This document shows positions 44,215-56,053 of a stretch of 64,000 nucleotides of DNA, piece after piece. The notes beneath the pieces were generated by a model. It searched no databases and was not told the DNA's origin. It was given only the letters and a program-made list of their open reading frames with translations. Both the position numbers and the translations under genes were made by a program. How positions within the stretch are numbered: position 1 is the stretch's first letter; each line of letters starts with the position of its first letter. This DNA comes from Deroplatys truncata (Eukaryota > Arthropoda > Insecta > Mantodea > Mantidae). The DNA is taken from NCBI GenBank assembly GCA_030765065.1, contig CM060989.1, positions 37,625,501 to 37,689,500 on the forward strand. The letters are read 5' to 3'.

Positions 44215-45116
44215 AAAAAATCTGATGTGTTACACTCACATGACTTTCTCTGCTCTTGTACAAACTATCTTTACAAACGCTTATTCTCCATCTACTTCAT
44301 CTTAATCGAGATAAACATTTGCAGAGTCTATCTTATGGCTAATTTTCTTGTAGATGTAAGGGGAATATATATTTACAAGGGCAATATACGAGAAATACAG
44401 TAGCCTTTAAGCACATACATATCTCTTAATAGCTGGTTGCTAGGTGCAGCACCATTCTCTTTCCCACAGATTAAAACTCTTTGCATATCCAAGACAAAAA
44501 ATGAATAACGAATTCCCATTTGAGAAAATAAGTATTGAAAAATTTACGGGGAATAAAAAGCAATATCTCGAAAATGGTTCGCTCAACAAAAAAATGTATA
44601 TGACATAAATTGTGCATTTTAACGCGATCTATATCTTTTGCGTAGTAAAATTTTGTGTATCTCTTATGGTTTACCAGTTATGCAAAAGTCATTCACAATG
44701 AAGAATACTTTTAGAGACATTCCCAGAAAATTCGAGATATACATTTTATTTGTCATGAAAATATCTTAAACATATGATATTTTAATCCAAATCGTTAGAG
44801 CCATTTTTCAGAAAATTACAGTTCTCGAAAAATGTTCCATGTAAAGGGTAATCTGGAGTGGGGGGATTTTCTTGAAAACCTTCGTGTTGCATCTCTGGAA
44901 GATACTGAAACTAAATACCAAGTTTGGTGTTAATCCGACTGTTCGTTTCTGAGTTATGCTGTTCACAGATACACACACACACACGGACATGTTTCCAAAA
45001 ATGCTTTTTTTGGATTCAGGAGGTCTCAAAACATGTATTTCCGGTGAAATCTCGGTATCGAATTTTTGGTTGGAATACAATACTTCCCCTGCTTACTATA
45101 CGTAGTAGAGAAAGTA
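44215..45116 (-). repeat. H-family repeat, full-length copy
   Basis: It is complete from AAAAAATCTGATGTGTTACA to ACGTAGTAGAGAAAGT, with an internal CA run at about 44972-44985. It is the sister of the copy at 4309-5205. Confidence 0.9.
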
Positions 45117-45392
45117 ATGAATTATAATTTGTGTAAGCCTTTATTCTTTAGCCGTACCAGCCCTGTTCTACAAAATACTACTAACGAAGCCAAGGCATAT
45201 ACATAAATTAATAACATTAAAATAGTTAGTACACATAAAGTAAACGTGGAGCCACCGGAACGTTTGTACCGTAGAAACAATCTCCCGCAAATTGGCATCC
45301 ATTACGTGTGTGGCCTAAAACAGCTTCAAATTGGTACCTATATGTGGTGCAACCGGAACAATACCTCTCCTTCAACCTTCTCTGTTACGTGT

Positions 45393-46213
45393 AGAAGTAG
45401 GGGAAGTATTGTATTCCACGCAAACATTCCATGTAGAGATTTCATCGGTAATGTGTGTTGTGAGGCCCTCTGAAACCAAAAAAGCGTTTTTAGAAAAATC
45501 TCCGTGTGAGTCTGTGAACAGCATAATTCAGAAGCGTAAAGTCGGATAAATTTCAAACTTGGTATTTAAGTTCAGTATCTCCCAAGAATGTGACAAAGAT
45601 TTTCAAGAGCATCCCCCCTCAACTACCCTTTACATGGAATATTTTTCGAATTTTTTTATTTTTTAAAAAAGGGCTTATGGTTTGGATTAAAATACCGCAG
45701 ATTAAACATATTTACATGACAAAATGTATATCTTCAATTTTCTGGGAATAACCTGTGAAATCCTCTTCATTTGGAAGGAATTTTATATAATGTACAACTG
45801 GAAAACGTTAGTGACTAAAACGTACGATACAAAACGTGTGGATCTCTTTAAAACACAGAATTTATTTAAAATAACTTCTTTGTGGTATAAGCCATTTCTG
45901 AGACATTCGTTATTAAAGATTCGAGTTCTTCATTTCTTGGTCATTATTTTAAAGTCCTGTCAACTCTAAGTTGTTTCTCATGATTGCCTGGAAACAGTAT
46001 GGAATTTTAAGGCCAACGTACAGCGTACAGTTCTTAAACATTTGACCTTTGTATCTGTAACGAAATGTGTAATGTGAGTATTTCTGCATACGGTTATTTG
46101 GATTAAAATGTAGCAGACAGAAACATAAGCTTTAGCAAGAATAGTTTGTATACCCACAAATAAACGATAGGGATAAAGAAAGTCATGTGGATGTATCACA
46201 TCAGATTTTTTTA
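45393..46213 (+). repeat. H-family repeat, second subfamily
   Basis: It runs from GTAGGGGAAGTATTGTATTC to GTATCACATCAGATTTTTTT. The first few bases of the ACTTTCTCTACT end are missing, and the microsatellite is short. Confidence 0.85.
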
Positions 46214-46221
46214 GTTACCTT

Positions 46222-46384
46222 GTACACACAATCACCCACTCATACACAGGCATTTTTCTAAAGTGCGCATTTTGTGGTTTAAAGGGCCTCAAAACATATT
46301 TCTGCTAAAATCTTGACATAGAATTTTTTTAGTGGAATGCGATAACAATTCCCCTACCTAGTTATACGTAGTAGCGAAAATAAA
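46222..46384 (-). repeat. H-family fragment
   Basis: Only the microsatellite-to-terminus part remains, with CTCAAAACATATTTCTGC and TACGTAGTAGCGAAAAT. It abuts oppositely oriented H pieces on both sides. Confidence 0.7.
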
Positions 46385-46478
46385 AGTTTTTGTAACAGTA
46401 CGTAGATTGCAGAAGAGAGATCAAATAAACGATAGCGGGTGAGAAATTCATGTGAATGTAACACATCAGATTTTTTCA
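46385..46478 (+). repeat. H-family 3' end fragment
   Basis: It ends GTGAATGTAACACATCAGATTTT-like (split here as GTGAATGTAACACATC and AGATTTTTTC), preceded by ATAAACGATAGCGGGTGAGA. It is the 3' end only. Confidence 0.75.
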
Positions 46479-46479
46479 T

Positions 46480-46944
46480 AATGTTTTTGATACGTTCAAC
46501 ACATTATTGAGAGGAATGTTAACGGGTGCCTTCATATCGCGGAAGCCTTTCGAAAAATCAAACGATTTTAATTCTGTGGTTTTAACAGCGTCAAACAAAA
46601 GACTATATGCTTTGTTGAACGGATATTGCTCTTTTATTTCACCGTATTACAATGCTGTTTCACATTAAATCGCTTTCCTAACGTTACTTTAATTTCACAT
46701 ACCTCACAGAAAATGACTGTATTGATACATGACTCTCCAAATTCTTTAGCATATCGTTTTAATTTGACACCTTCGTATTTAGTTTTCGACATGTTGATGT
46801 TAAATTTCGCTTAAACGGAATTAAAATTCTTATTGCTGTTGAAATGAAGGCCTAAAAGCGTCGTTGCATACCTGTCTATGAAATATGCTTCATTATTTTG
46901 TACAAGGCCACATTGCATTGATTGTCAATCCATATTAGTATCTC
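46480..46944. other. Unassigned AT-rich stretch
   Basis: No gene or element was recognised. Confidence 0.4.
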
Positions 46945-47520
46945 TTTCACAGCAAGATGGCTTCGCGGTAACTTATCGTATCAGGGAGGCCCGGGTTCAA
47001 TTCCCGTCGGGCGGGCCATTCTGGACTTGGGTTTTTTAATGGTTTCCCCAGGTCAATAGGCGAATCCTTGGTTCTTGCCCGAATCTCTTGCCATAATTTC
47101 CTTTCATCTGTTTTAGGGTTGTAGGGCGTCGGCGGTTGGTGTGTGGAAGGTGCAATTTGCAATATGGAAACATTTCTCTCTGACACTTGGTGGGAAAACA
47201 GACACCCCCTTCCTTTCCGGGAGTGGCTCCTCTATTCCCGGGCGCCCCAGGTTGCGAGTGGCTAAGACAGGTCTAGCCGGTGTCATGTTGGGATCGTTAG
47301 GGTTGCAATCCTTGATAGCGCACATCGTCGTCCGGATTGGTACTTTTCGGTTCTGCCCTTCATCCCTTCCTACCAAGGTCACGTTGGAAGCACAAAGGGC
47401 CCACTATGCCTACGTGCAGTGCTGTGCCCCAGTTACTGGAGGCCCCTTTAGTCTGACTACTCTTAACGCTTTTGGGCTGGAAGACACCTGAGGTTTCGGT
47501 CAACTCTTTGGTTGTCATCT
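46945..47520 (+). mobile_element. tRNA-derived SINE, family III, long copy
   Basis: The head reads AGCAAGATGGCTTCGCGGTA and AACTTATCG, then GGCCCGGGTTCAATTCCCGT (B box) and CGGGCGGGCC. The body has ATGGTTTCCCCAGGTCAATA, and GGAAACATTTCTCTCTGACA is shared with 33765-34085. The GC-rich continuation to about 47500 may be a longer 3' body. The far end is not defined by a target duplication. Confidence 0.75.
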
Positions 47521-47524
47521 AGAA

Positions 47525-48009
47525 AAGTAAAAAAGCAACGCAATATACAAACTAACAACTACAATTCAAAAACAATTTAAATCCGCTAAGGGGTATCCAG
47601 AAGTATACAGAATACTTTGCTCGTGAGGGCTTATTTATATTGGTACAACCAAACATAGCATCAAAACGCACACAACAGAGCATTAGCGGTATTACCACAT
47701 GCACAGACAGATAAATCTGGAATTGTGGAGTATTTTGTTAACTTTTGTCATCATGTCCTCTAGAAGATACTAAAATATTAGCGACGACAAGATATTATCA
47801 TGTTAGACTTCATAGAGAAACAATCAAGATACACACGCATATCAACATAAATAAAACAGATGAAAAATTGAAGCTTAATCATGCATGGATACCATCGATA
47901 CCACACCACTGCAGGCCCAGAAATTATGAGCCATTTCTCGCCTTGGCCTGAGCCATAAATTGCGAAGTATTTTGCCAACTTGGGGAATGACCTTTAGCCC
48001 GCTGGCGAC
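47525..48009. other. Unassigned stretch
   Basis: No gene was recognised. Confidence 0.35.
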
Positions 48010-48420
48010 CGAACGCCTCTAAGGCTACGACGGAGGCGAATTCCTTGGATTATCTCCGCCAAATACCTCGGAGTCCTGCTCGACCGCGGGCTCACCTTCA
48101 CTCCTCGTGTTAAAGTAAGGGTCGGCCTAGGCCACGCCACACTACGGCAATCTTATCCCATTCTCCGCTCTCCACGGCCACGTATCTTAAACTGATTGTA
48201 TCTTGCGATTATACCGCCCCTCTTTTCTGGAATTTCGTGGCCCAGGCCCCATTCGCAGGCTGCAGGCTCTTAGGAACAGGGCGCTCAGGATGGCCTACGA
48301 TAAAGACCATAGATTTCCCGTCACATATCCTACACACACAAATCGGCCTCCACATTGTGGATATTGTCGAGAAAGAGCTCGCTTAATGTACACTCGATCA
48401 AGTTATAACTGGCAGTAGTC
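48010..48420 (+). pseudogene. Jockey-like LINE reverse transcriptase fragment
   Basis: The frames read AKYLGVLLDRGLTFTPRVK, then GLGHATLRQSYPILRS, and after frameshifts RLQALRNRALRMAYDKDHRF. The order (KYLGVxLDxxLTF, LYPIL, LQxxQNRALRxA) is diagnostic of the jockey-type C-terminal reverse transcriptase region. The finger domain and most of the catalytic palm are absent. Confidence 0.85.
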
Positions 48421-49000
48421 TGAGAGACGAGCTCGAATCGAGTACTTCCGTGAGCGTTGACAGCAGGCTTTGTTCACAAGAGTGCGTATATTCTTGTAGT
48501 AGTTATAATGGGGAACACAACTATATTCATAAAAGTCTTCCTAGAAAATAATTTATATATGAGATTTCAAACATATAGATATTTCAGAGTGTTTCAACAC
48601 TGAATATTTGTAACCAAAACACACGTCATTGATTTATGCCTCTCAAGTGGATATGACTAAAGCCTATTACAGCAGCACTATTAGTTCAGTGGTAGATAGC
48701 TTACTGTTCCATAGAGCAGCTCAACTTTCTTTTCCCTTTCATTTTAAACGCACGAGTAAAAATATAAGAGGTTGTCTTAATTTTTATGTATGTAGCATTT
48801 GTTTATCAGTCCGTCACACCGATAGATGGCAACCATTACATTAATGTATCCAACGGGAGGAGTTTCATACTCAGTTAATTTAATTTTATAACCACACATT
48901 TCACCACTATTGTAATTATATTTGGAATTAAAACAAAGCAACACAAACAATATTATTTATCTATACTGCAGTAAAATTAGTTGTAAGAAATGAAAGATAG
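48421..49000. other. Unassigned stretch
   Basis: No gene was recognised. It could include the degraded 3' body of the tRNA-like element at 49003-49078. Confidence 0.35.
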
Positions 49001-49002
49001 CA

Positions 49003-49078
49003 ATCCACTACGGAGAATCGAACTCGAGCTGCTGGCGTAGAATTTAAGTAACTTAACCATTGCTCCACGTCAAGCACG
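49003..49078 (-). mobile_element. tRNA-like head of an old SINE
   Basis: The minus strand reads GTGGAGCAATGGTTAAG (A-box-like) and, about 35 bp on, GAGTTCGATTCTCCG (B-box-like). The acceptor stem does not close, so a functional tRNA is unlikely. Confidence 0.5.
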
Positions 49079-49384
49079 GTGTGTAGGTAGCCCAAACTTG
49101 CCTTGTGGTTTGTATTATAGAGTTAGCCAAACCGGCGCACAGCAGTTGACGGTTGTGAACCGCGAGCCCACTTAAAGGGGCTGTGATAAATGTAACTGCT
49201 TAAGAGACTGGCCACTTTTAGATTGACCGAGTATACCCTTAACTCCCACCTCACAACAATCGACTGGAACACACTCAGGCAGTATAACCATGAGATGGCT
49301 ACCGCCTACCTATGGGACACCTGAGCTGGTAACTTCTACCACTTCTTTCATCTGAACTCACACCTCTTAGTTGAAGTTAAGGTT

Positions 49385-49575
49385 TGTTTACGTTGTTATT
49401 ATTTGCACCACGTTTGGAAGTCAATTTGAAGTTGTTGAATTGCTTCGTTATTTGCACCACGCTTTGGGCATCATTTTAAAGAAGGTGTTTTATTATCTCC
49501 ACGTATGGAAGCCAATTTAAAGTATGAGTTGTATTATATTTCAACTGTTGGGGAGCCAAATACTTTGGTTAACTA
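49385..49575 (+). repeat. Dispersed repeat related to 8350-8600
   Basis: TTATTTGCACCACG followed by TTTGG and GTCAATTTGAAG-type sequence occurs twice here (near 49407 and 49450). TTGTATTATATTTCAACTGT and GGGGAGCCAA then match 8450-8470. Confidence 0.6.
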
Positions 49576-50670
49576 ATTTTCATTCCATTGTGTATACTTT
49601 AAGCTTTCTTTCCATACAGTTTTCACAATCAATTAAATTCTCATTCTGGTGTAGAATGCATTTTAGAGACTCCTTCTAACAGAAGCTCGCTGGTCCACGA
49701 AACAATAACACATTTCTGAGATGCATTTTTCTGCATCTAAGTTTCCATCGCAGAATAAATCGGGTTATTGGGTTCTTTGGTTTCAGGGAGGGATTGAAAC
49801 AAGTAACCCAGAAGTCAGATATTTATCATAGATTAGTTGAAAGAAAACAATTGCGAATGTGCAAGTTAATGTTATTGTAGCCAAAATAGACGACTCATAT
49901 TCTCCTTTAAGAAGGTTTCGTCCATGTTCGCAAAGATTCTCACAGTTCATTTTCAATAATGAAAAATTTAACTCCAGAAACAGCTACACGTTTCCTAGAC
50001 GGACTGTCGGCGGATGTCTGCGACGAGGTTCCAAAAAACAAATGCTACGCTAAGACAAGTGCTCGATAACTGGTAGAAAACTATGCAAGGTTCGAAGGTA
50101 AAAAATAAACTATCGAAAAATATTTGGTACTTTGTACTTTATTGCAAAACGAGCTTTAGTTTTAAAATACCCCTCATACATAAACAAAACTCAGTCTTCA
50201 GTCTGTTCCAGTGATGTCATGCGCAAAACATATTTTCCTTCTTCCTACGGCGCAGTGCACATGGGATCCCCCTAGGTAAAACCTACCTCTGCTCCTTGTA
50301 GTTGGCTGTATCGACGCAGCCTCTCTTAGGAGCTTGCCATACAGGAGAAATAAGACAGTGCATCGAGCTTCATAGAACTTGGCTACATCAAATACAGTGT
50401 AATTGAGTGACTTTAATATTATGTCTCCATTACGTGTGCATTTAACGCATAAAACGCATATTATCTCCATTTATCTTTATTATTTTGCTGAGTTAAACAC
50501 AAGGTTACGAAAGATTCAAGGAAAAAAATTTATGCTTAATTCTCATAGAAAGAGCGTTTAACTTAACCCATAATTTATCATTTATTTTGCAAAATGTAAT
50601 GTTAAACGGTTGATTCTATGGCAAAAGGATTTGATGGTTACATTTCTATTTCTCTAGACGTTATAATTTA
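49576..50670. other. Unassigned stretch
   Basis: No gene was recognised. The 90-codon open frame at 50198-50470 (-), beginning MEIICVLCVKC, has no family I know. Confidence 0.35.
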
Positions 50671-50672
50671 TT

Positions 50673-51497
50673 ACTTTTTCTACCACGTGCTTGGCAGGTA
50701 GAAAAAGTATTGCATTCCACCCAAAAACTCCAAGATTTCAGCGGAAATATCATACGTGTTTTGAGGCCTCCTGAATTAGCAAAAGATCAGTGTGTTTGTG
50801 TGTCTGAATAGCATAACCCAAAAACGAAATGTTGGATAAATACTAAATTTGGTTACTTAAGTTCAGTGCCTTCCAAAAATGCAACACGAAGATTTTCAAA
50901 AAAAATCCCCCACCTCAAACTTATTTATATGAAAATTTTTTCGTAATTATTGATCTTCTAAACATGTCTCTAACGATTTTGATTAAAATACCATATATTA
51001 AGGATATTTACATGGCAACAAAGTTGTTGAGTTTTCTGGGAATAGCTTATGTAGTCCTCTTCAGACGGAAGGAACTTTGTATAATCTTGCATAACTGGTA
51101 AACCTTAAGCAATAAAGGATAACGAACTGCACAAAAAAATGTATATCTCTTTAAAGCGCACACTTTATTTCAAATAACGTTTTTGTGGCATCAGCCATTT
51201 TCGAGATATCCGTTATTAATGCCTGGAATTGTTCAATGCTGAGTCATTCTTTTCAAGTCTGTTTCAAACAGATTTTCAGTTGGTTCTCTAGATGTCATGG
51301 AAACAGTATGAAATTTTATGGCCAGCATATATGTCCAGTTCTTAACCTTTGACTATTGCTATATCCTATGTATAACTATTTTCGGAATATTAAAATGAAG
51401 TAGGTAGAAAAATAAGCTTTCGTAAGAATAATTTGTATACCCAAAAATAAAATGATAAAGGGTAGAAGGTGTTATGTGTGTAACACTTAACATTTTT
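50673..51497 (+). repeat. H-family repeat, second subfamily, head-to-tail with the next copy
   Basis: It starts ACTTTTTCTACCACGTGCTT and ends TGTGTAACACTTAACATTTT. It is followed at once by a complete copy in the same orientation. Confidence 0.85.
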
Positions 51498-52368
51498 ACT
51501 TTCTCTACTACGTATAGTAAGTAGGGGAAGTATTGCATTCCACCCAAAAATTCGATACCGAGATTTCACCGGAAATACATGTTTTGAGACCTCCTGAATC
51601 CAAAAAAAGCATTTTTGGAAACATGTCCGTGTGTGTGTGTCTGTGTGTCTGTGTGTGTGTGTGTGTCTGTGAACAGCATAACTCAAAAACGAACAGTCGG
51701 ATAAGCACCAAACTTGGTATTTAGGTTCAGTATCTTCCAGACATGCGACACGAAGGTTTTCAAGAAAATCCCCCCACCCCAGACTACCCTTTACATGGAA
51801 CATTTTTCGAAAATTTTAATTTTCTCAAAAATGGCTCTAACGATTTTGATGAAAATATCATATGTTTAAGATAATGTCATGAGAAATGAAATGTATATCT
51901 CGAATTTTCTGGGAATGTCTCCAAAAGTATTCTTCATTGTGAACGACTTTTGCATAACTGGTAAACCATAAGAGATAGACAAAATTTTACTACACAAAAA
52001 ATGTAGATCGCGTTAAAATACACAACTTATGTCATATACATTTCTTTTGTTGAGTGAACCGTTTTCGAGATATTGCTTGTTATTTCCTTAAATTTTCCAA
52101 TACTTATACTTTTCCTCAAATTCGTTATTCATTTTTTTATGTCCTGGACATGCAAAGAGAATGGAATGCGCCACATAGCAACCAGCGTTAAAATATTTGA
52201 CTATCGCTTAAAAGCTACCATATTCCCCTTGCATCTACAAGAAAATTACCAATAAGATTAACATCTCGATATCTCGATTAACATGAAGCATATGGAGAAT
52301 AGGCGTTTATAAAATTAGATTGTACAAGAGTAGGGAAAGTCATGTGAGTGTAACACATCAGATTTTTT
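51498..52368 (+). repeat. H-family repeat, full-length copy
   Basis: It starts ACTTTCTCTACTACGTATAG and ends GTGAGTGTAACACATCAGAT followed by TTTTT. It holds a long GT/GTCT microsatellite at about 51629-51669. It is one of the best-preserved copies. Confidence 0.92.
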
Positions 52369-52690
52369 CTATCTACTTAATGATAATCGGCATAAAATTT
52401 TGCAGAAACACTGCCCTTACATGTTTCCTTTTAGGTACAAGGCTGAAGCTTTGTGCTGGATTTGAAATTGCTTACTCCTGCCATGACATCACGAGAAATA
52501 ATGTTGACAGCACTTAAAAATGATAAATAATAAAAAATTCAAACCATAAACAACAAATATCTTGGTAATGGGTGATGCCACTATATGAAACGAATCGTGT
52601 GTTTTAAAGAGAGACGGATTGTTTGTGTAGTGCGATTTTTGGTTATACAAAATCATACAAAAATCATTCAGAACGAAGAGAACTTAAACT
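52369..52690 (-). repeat. H-family fragment, second subfamily
   Basis: It begins at CTATCTACTTAATGATAATC, lacking the first ~90 bp of a normal copy. The junction falls at the same internal position as the split at 18580. Confidence 0.7.
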
Positions 52691-52779
52691 CAGTGAGGAT
52701 GAGTCGGCCCTAGCACGAGTATGTAGTTCTAATCTTTAACGTTATCAGGGACGTAGCTCAAAGGTGTAATAGGAAAATA

Positions 52780-52965
52780 AATTAGTTTTATTTATGCATG
52801 TTCTTTAACTATTGTGGTTATTAGCGACCCATTCCATATCGGTTGCTCAGAGGCCTCTTTATCAGGCTTGAGGTTCTTTTACGGCCTGTAAATCTGCGAC
52901 ACGGGACCCTGGCTTTACTTCCCTTCCGAAGGAAGCCATGCTAAGGAGTTTACGTCTGAAAAAAA
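52780..52965 (-). mobile_element. tRNA-derived SINE, family I, head missing
   Basis: The minus strand has GCATGGCTTCCTTCGGAAGG, GAAGTAAAGCC, CACAGGTCGTAAAAGAACC-like and TCAGAGGCC-type body blocks, and a TTTTATTTA-side tail. The tRNA-related head with its A and B boxes is lost. Confidence 0.85.
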
Positions 52966-53204
52966 TGGTAGAGTGAGATATGCAGATTATAATTTCGCAA
53001 TCCACTTGAGCATACCAATAGTAAAATATAAAATACTATTGCTTTATCTACTACTAACCTACAGCAAGTAGAGGAAATACTGCATGTTGTTTAAATGTGC
53101 GATGCTGAAATTTCACAGGAAATGACGTTTTGATATTCCCTGAAACCAAACAGAAGCATTTTTAGAAAAACGTCCATGTGTATGTGTGTTTGTGTGTGAG
53201 TCAG

Positions 53205-53690
53205 TATAAGGTACGGAGGGGCCTCCCGCAACCGGAGTAAAGCACCGGAAGTAGGCCGCCACGGTCCTATTTGCGCAAGCATGGACGGGGTCCCTAACAT
53301 TTACAAATCGAACGCATCCTCCGCACAGACCCATCCACAAGCCACCAATCCCCCTGCGGTCCCCCACAGGGCCCCTCGGAGGAGATATCTAATTGAGCAA
53401 CCCCACAGCAACGCCAGGGAAGGAACCTCTATAGATCGTACATTCACCGACCAGCCGCAACCCTCCGAAAACCGTCGCCTGGTTCTACAAGCCTGAAAGA
53501 GATGACAAGGAAGATGATGGGTATAGGAAATGAGGGGCAGGAAAGTCGTGGTAGAAGAAGAACCACCCCAGCATTCGCCTGCCGATCCTGGAAAGCAATG
53601 AAGAACCCAGAGGTCAGAGTGGGCGGTCGCCGCGGATCGAACCCTGGACCTCCCACTAGAGGTCACACGTCCACCCACCTCAGTCAGTCT
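53205..53690 (-). mobile_element. tRNA-derived SINE, family II, inside an H repeat
   Basis: On the minus strand GACTGACTGAGGTGGGTGGA replaces the A-box region. AGGTCCAGGGTTCGATCCGC is the B box, followed by GGCGACCGCCCACTCTGACC and the family II body. A GTCAGT motif lies at both junctions and may be the target duplication. The 3' part to about 53205 is GC-rich. Confidence 0.8.
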
Positions 53691-53971
53691 ATCTGTGATC
53701 AGCATAACTCAAAAACGTAAAGTCAGCTTAATATCAAACCTTGCATTTAAAGTTGAGGGCCTTCCAACAATGGATACAAATATTTTCAACCACTAGCTTA
53801 AACTACCCTTTACATGTAAACTTCTCGTTATTTTTTATTTTCTAAAAAATGGCTCTAGGTGTTGTGATTGAAATGTTTAAAATTTCTTGGGAATCGGCTG
53901 TGAATTCCCTTTCATTCTGAATGACTTTTGTGTAACTGCCAAACACTAAGAGAGAGACTAAATTCAACAAC

Positions 53972-53976
<5 letters not shown>

Positions 53977-54016
<40 letters not shown>
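53977..54016. repeat. (AT)n microsatellite
   Basis: About 20 AT units lie within the H copy at 53045-54260, at the place where other copies read CACAAAAAATGTAG. Confidence 0.95.
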
Positions 54017-54024
<8 letters not shown>

Positions 54025-54260
54025 TAAAGCACCAGCTTATATAAAATACAAGTTGTTTGTTTATAGTGTTTGCCATTTCCTGTCTACTCTTTGTTATTTG
54101 TTTCAATTTTAAAATACTTTTTTCTAGTAATAAGTCGTTAATATTTTTTTCTTCTGGTCACGTAAAGAGCATAGAATTTCCAAACCATCACATAGCGACC
54201 CGCTTTTAAAAGATTTGACTATCGGTTTAAGCCTACTGTATTCCCCTTGTACTACAAAGA

Positions 54261-55099
54261 CATGTGCAATAATACCAGATTATGATACAAGGTGTAAACA
54301 TAAGGTTTTATTCCGCAATCCTACGTGCAAAATAAAACCACATTTTACACGTGTGACATATACTATGTTTTAGAGAGCGCTCGAATTTGTAAAATATCAA
54401 AAATGTTATATAGATTCCTGAAACTGACAGATATGACATTTATAACGCGTTCCTGAAACAAGTGAAATGACGGTGATAAAGCGAAACGTCAGATGTTTTG
54501 TTGATTCGCTAGCAGTCGTTTTCAGTGAAATTATTTTCAACATGTTTTGCCTTACACCAGCCAATGGAGCCATTAAATGCTATATCATGTTGCTTCCAGG
54601 ATTATTCTTTCTGCTGATTATGTAATTTCACCTGGCTCCTCCATTTCAGTTTCTTCTGAATTTATAGTTTCCGCCATTTAATTTTTATGGGTTATATTAG
54701 ATAAAATAATGTTTTAGGTGGAAGAAAGCAGAAGGCTGCCAATATAACGAATAGGTTAACTCTACAATGAACTGGGATAAATTGAATTATGACGATTGAA
54801 GTATTGTGAACAGATAATGCGATCGCCATGAGAAATTAATCATGTAGAAAGACATAATGAAAAGCAAAACCTAATTAAACATGTGTAAATAGAAAGGGCA
54901 ATTGTCGTGTGATTGGACTTGAAAATAAAGTTGGTCATACATACTAGTGCGATAATCTAAAGGCTTTAGCTCGTGCGCACTGTGTTAGTAGTTCTACTTT
55001 TAGGTCACCCTGTCTCAAAGTTTCTGCAAATGCTTATATTAGTTAACATGATATTGATAGACTGAATTTAGAATCACAATGTACGTCTAAAATTTCTTA
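54261..55099. other. Unassigned stretch
   Basis: No gene or element was recognised. Confidence 0.4.
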
Positions 55100-55535
55100 A
55101 CTTACAGTGTCAAATAACGCGGGACTGAGGAGGGAGGCCTATTTAGATAACTGTACGTGAGAAGAAATAAGTGATTTGTCGTGGCTAAGATTGGGCGCCT
55201 GGAAAGCCAACAAATAAACCGATGACACCGGAGTGAGAATATGTCCACTCTATGGTGAAAGGGAAACATGGAATCATATTCTGGCTGAGTGCAAGGAAAC
55301 GGAATTGCTAAGAAAACAATATTTACCACCACAGTTTCTGGGGGTCGAGTAGGGGAATGGAACCCTGCTTGGATGTAATGTTGGACGCGGGCTGTCATAA
55401 AATAGGCTCTTTTTTTGTCTAAGATTTGGCAAAGGATGTTAATTGCCCTGGAGAAGGGAAGAGGGGGGACGGCACATAAGAGCGAGTTCTTAAGGGTCGG
55501 AGCACTGTATATACTGTGCACTGTGTGCAAAACCT
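55100..55535 (+). pseudogene. LINE C-terminal fragment with CCHC-like finger
   Basis: The plus strand reads DLSWLRLGAWKANK, and after a stop GVRICPLYGERETWNHILAE followed by CKETELLRKQYLPPQFLG. The CPLxG...HILxEC...E pattern is the C-terminal finger of a LINE protein, of the same type as 36605-37113 and 39700-40215. The second finger cysteine is replaced by Y. Confidence 0.65.
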
Positions 55536-55866
55536 AAGGACGAAAGTATTCTTCGCATGCTGTGATATTGCCAAGTAACATAGTTCGATGAAACTTGAAT
55601 CATACATAGAGAACTGCTACGGTATGCTACAGTAGGCAACTAAACGCCATATGCAATGAGACGAAAGAAATGCCACTTTTATTCATAGACCATAAGCTAC
55701 AGTAAAGTCAATACGGCATATGATGGCTCTCTAGATTTACAGAAACAGATACATGGTGCTTAAAAGGATATGTGATCACCACGGAGCAATGCATGCTCTG
55801 CATCGTGCTCCCATACTGGGCACAAGGTTGGTAAGCAGTATTTGTGGTAGGGCGTAAGTAGTAATT

Positions 55867-56015
55867 GTCCCGGATGAGCCAATTGTTTTAACGATAATCC
55901 TGCCGCTAGGGGCGCTCGTGTCGCTAGTGTCGCTGCGTGCGACGGCGGCGGCGGTAAGTTTGAAAAGCGCCCTGAGCGGTAGGATTATCGTTAAATCGAT
56001 TGGCTCATCCGGGAC
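55867..56015. mobile_element. 149-bp palindromic element at the tip of the left arm
   Basis: It begins GTCCCGGATGAGCCAAT and ends ATTGGCTCATCCGGGAC. About 45 bp at each end pair, including ACGATAATCCT and its complement. The centre is GC-rich, with a CGGCGGCGGCGG run. It looks like a small non-autonomous inverted-repeat transposon. Its twin is at 62284-62432. Confidence 0.8.
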
Positions 56016-56053
56016 GAGTTGAAAGAATTGAGGAAGTGACGTGGAGTGTTTTG

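Larger units (their letters stand above)
53045..54260 (+). repeat. H-family repeat, old copy split by a SINE
   Basis: The left piece, 53045-53204, holds TTTATCTACTACTAACCTAC and the GTGTGTGTTTGTGTGTGAG microsatellite. The right piece, 53691-54260, resumes at GATCAGCATAACTCAAAAAC and continues through the standard H order, with an (AT)n run at about 53977-54016. Confidence 0.8.

Noticed and set aside
51390..51803. A 137-codon open frame rich in His-Thr repeats, with similar frames in many other H copies on either strand
   Set aside because: The His-Thr runs are translations of the CA microsatellite. Frames of similar length occur on both strands and start at different points in different copies, as expected for young repeats without stops rather than a conserved protein.
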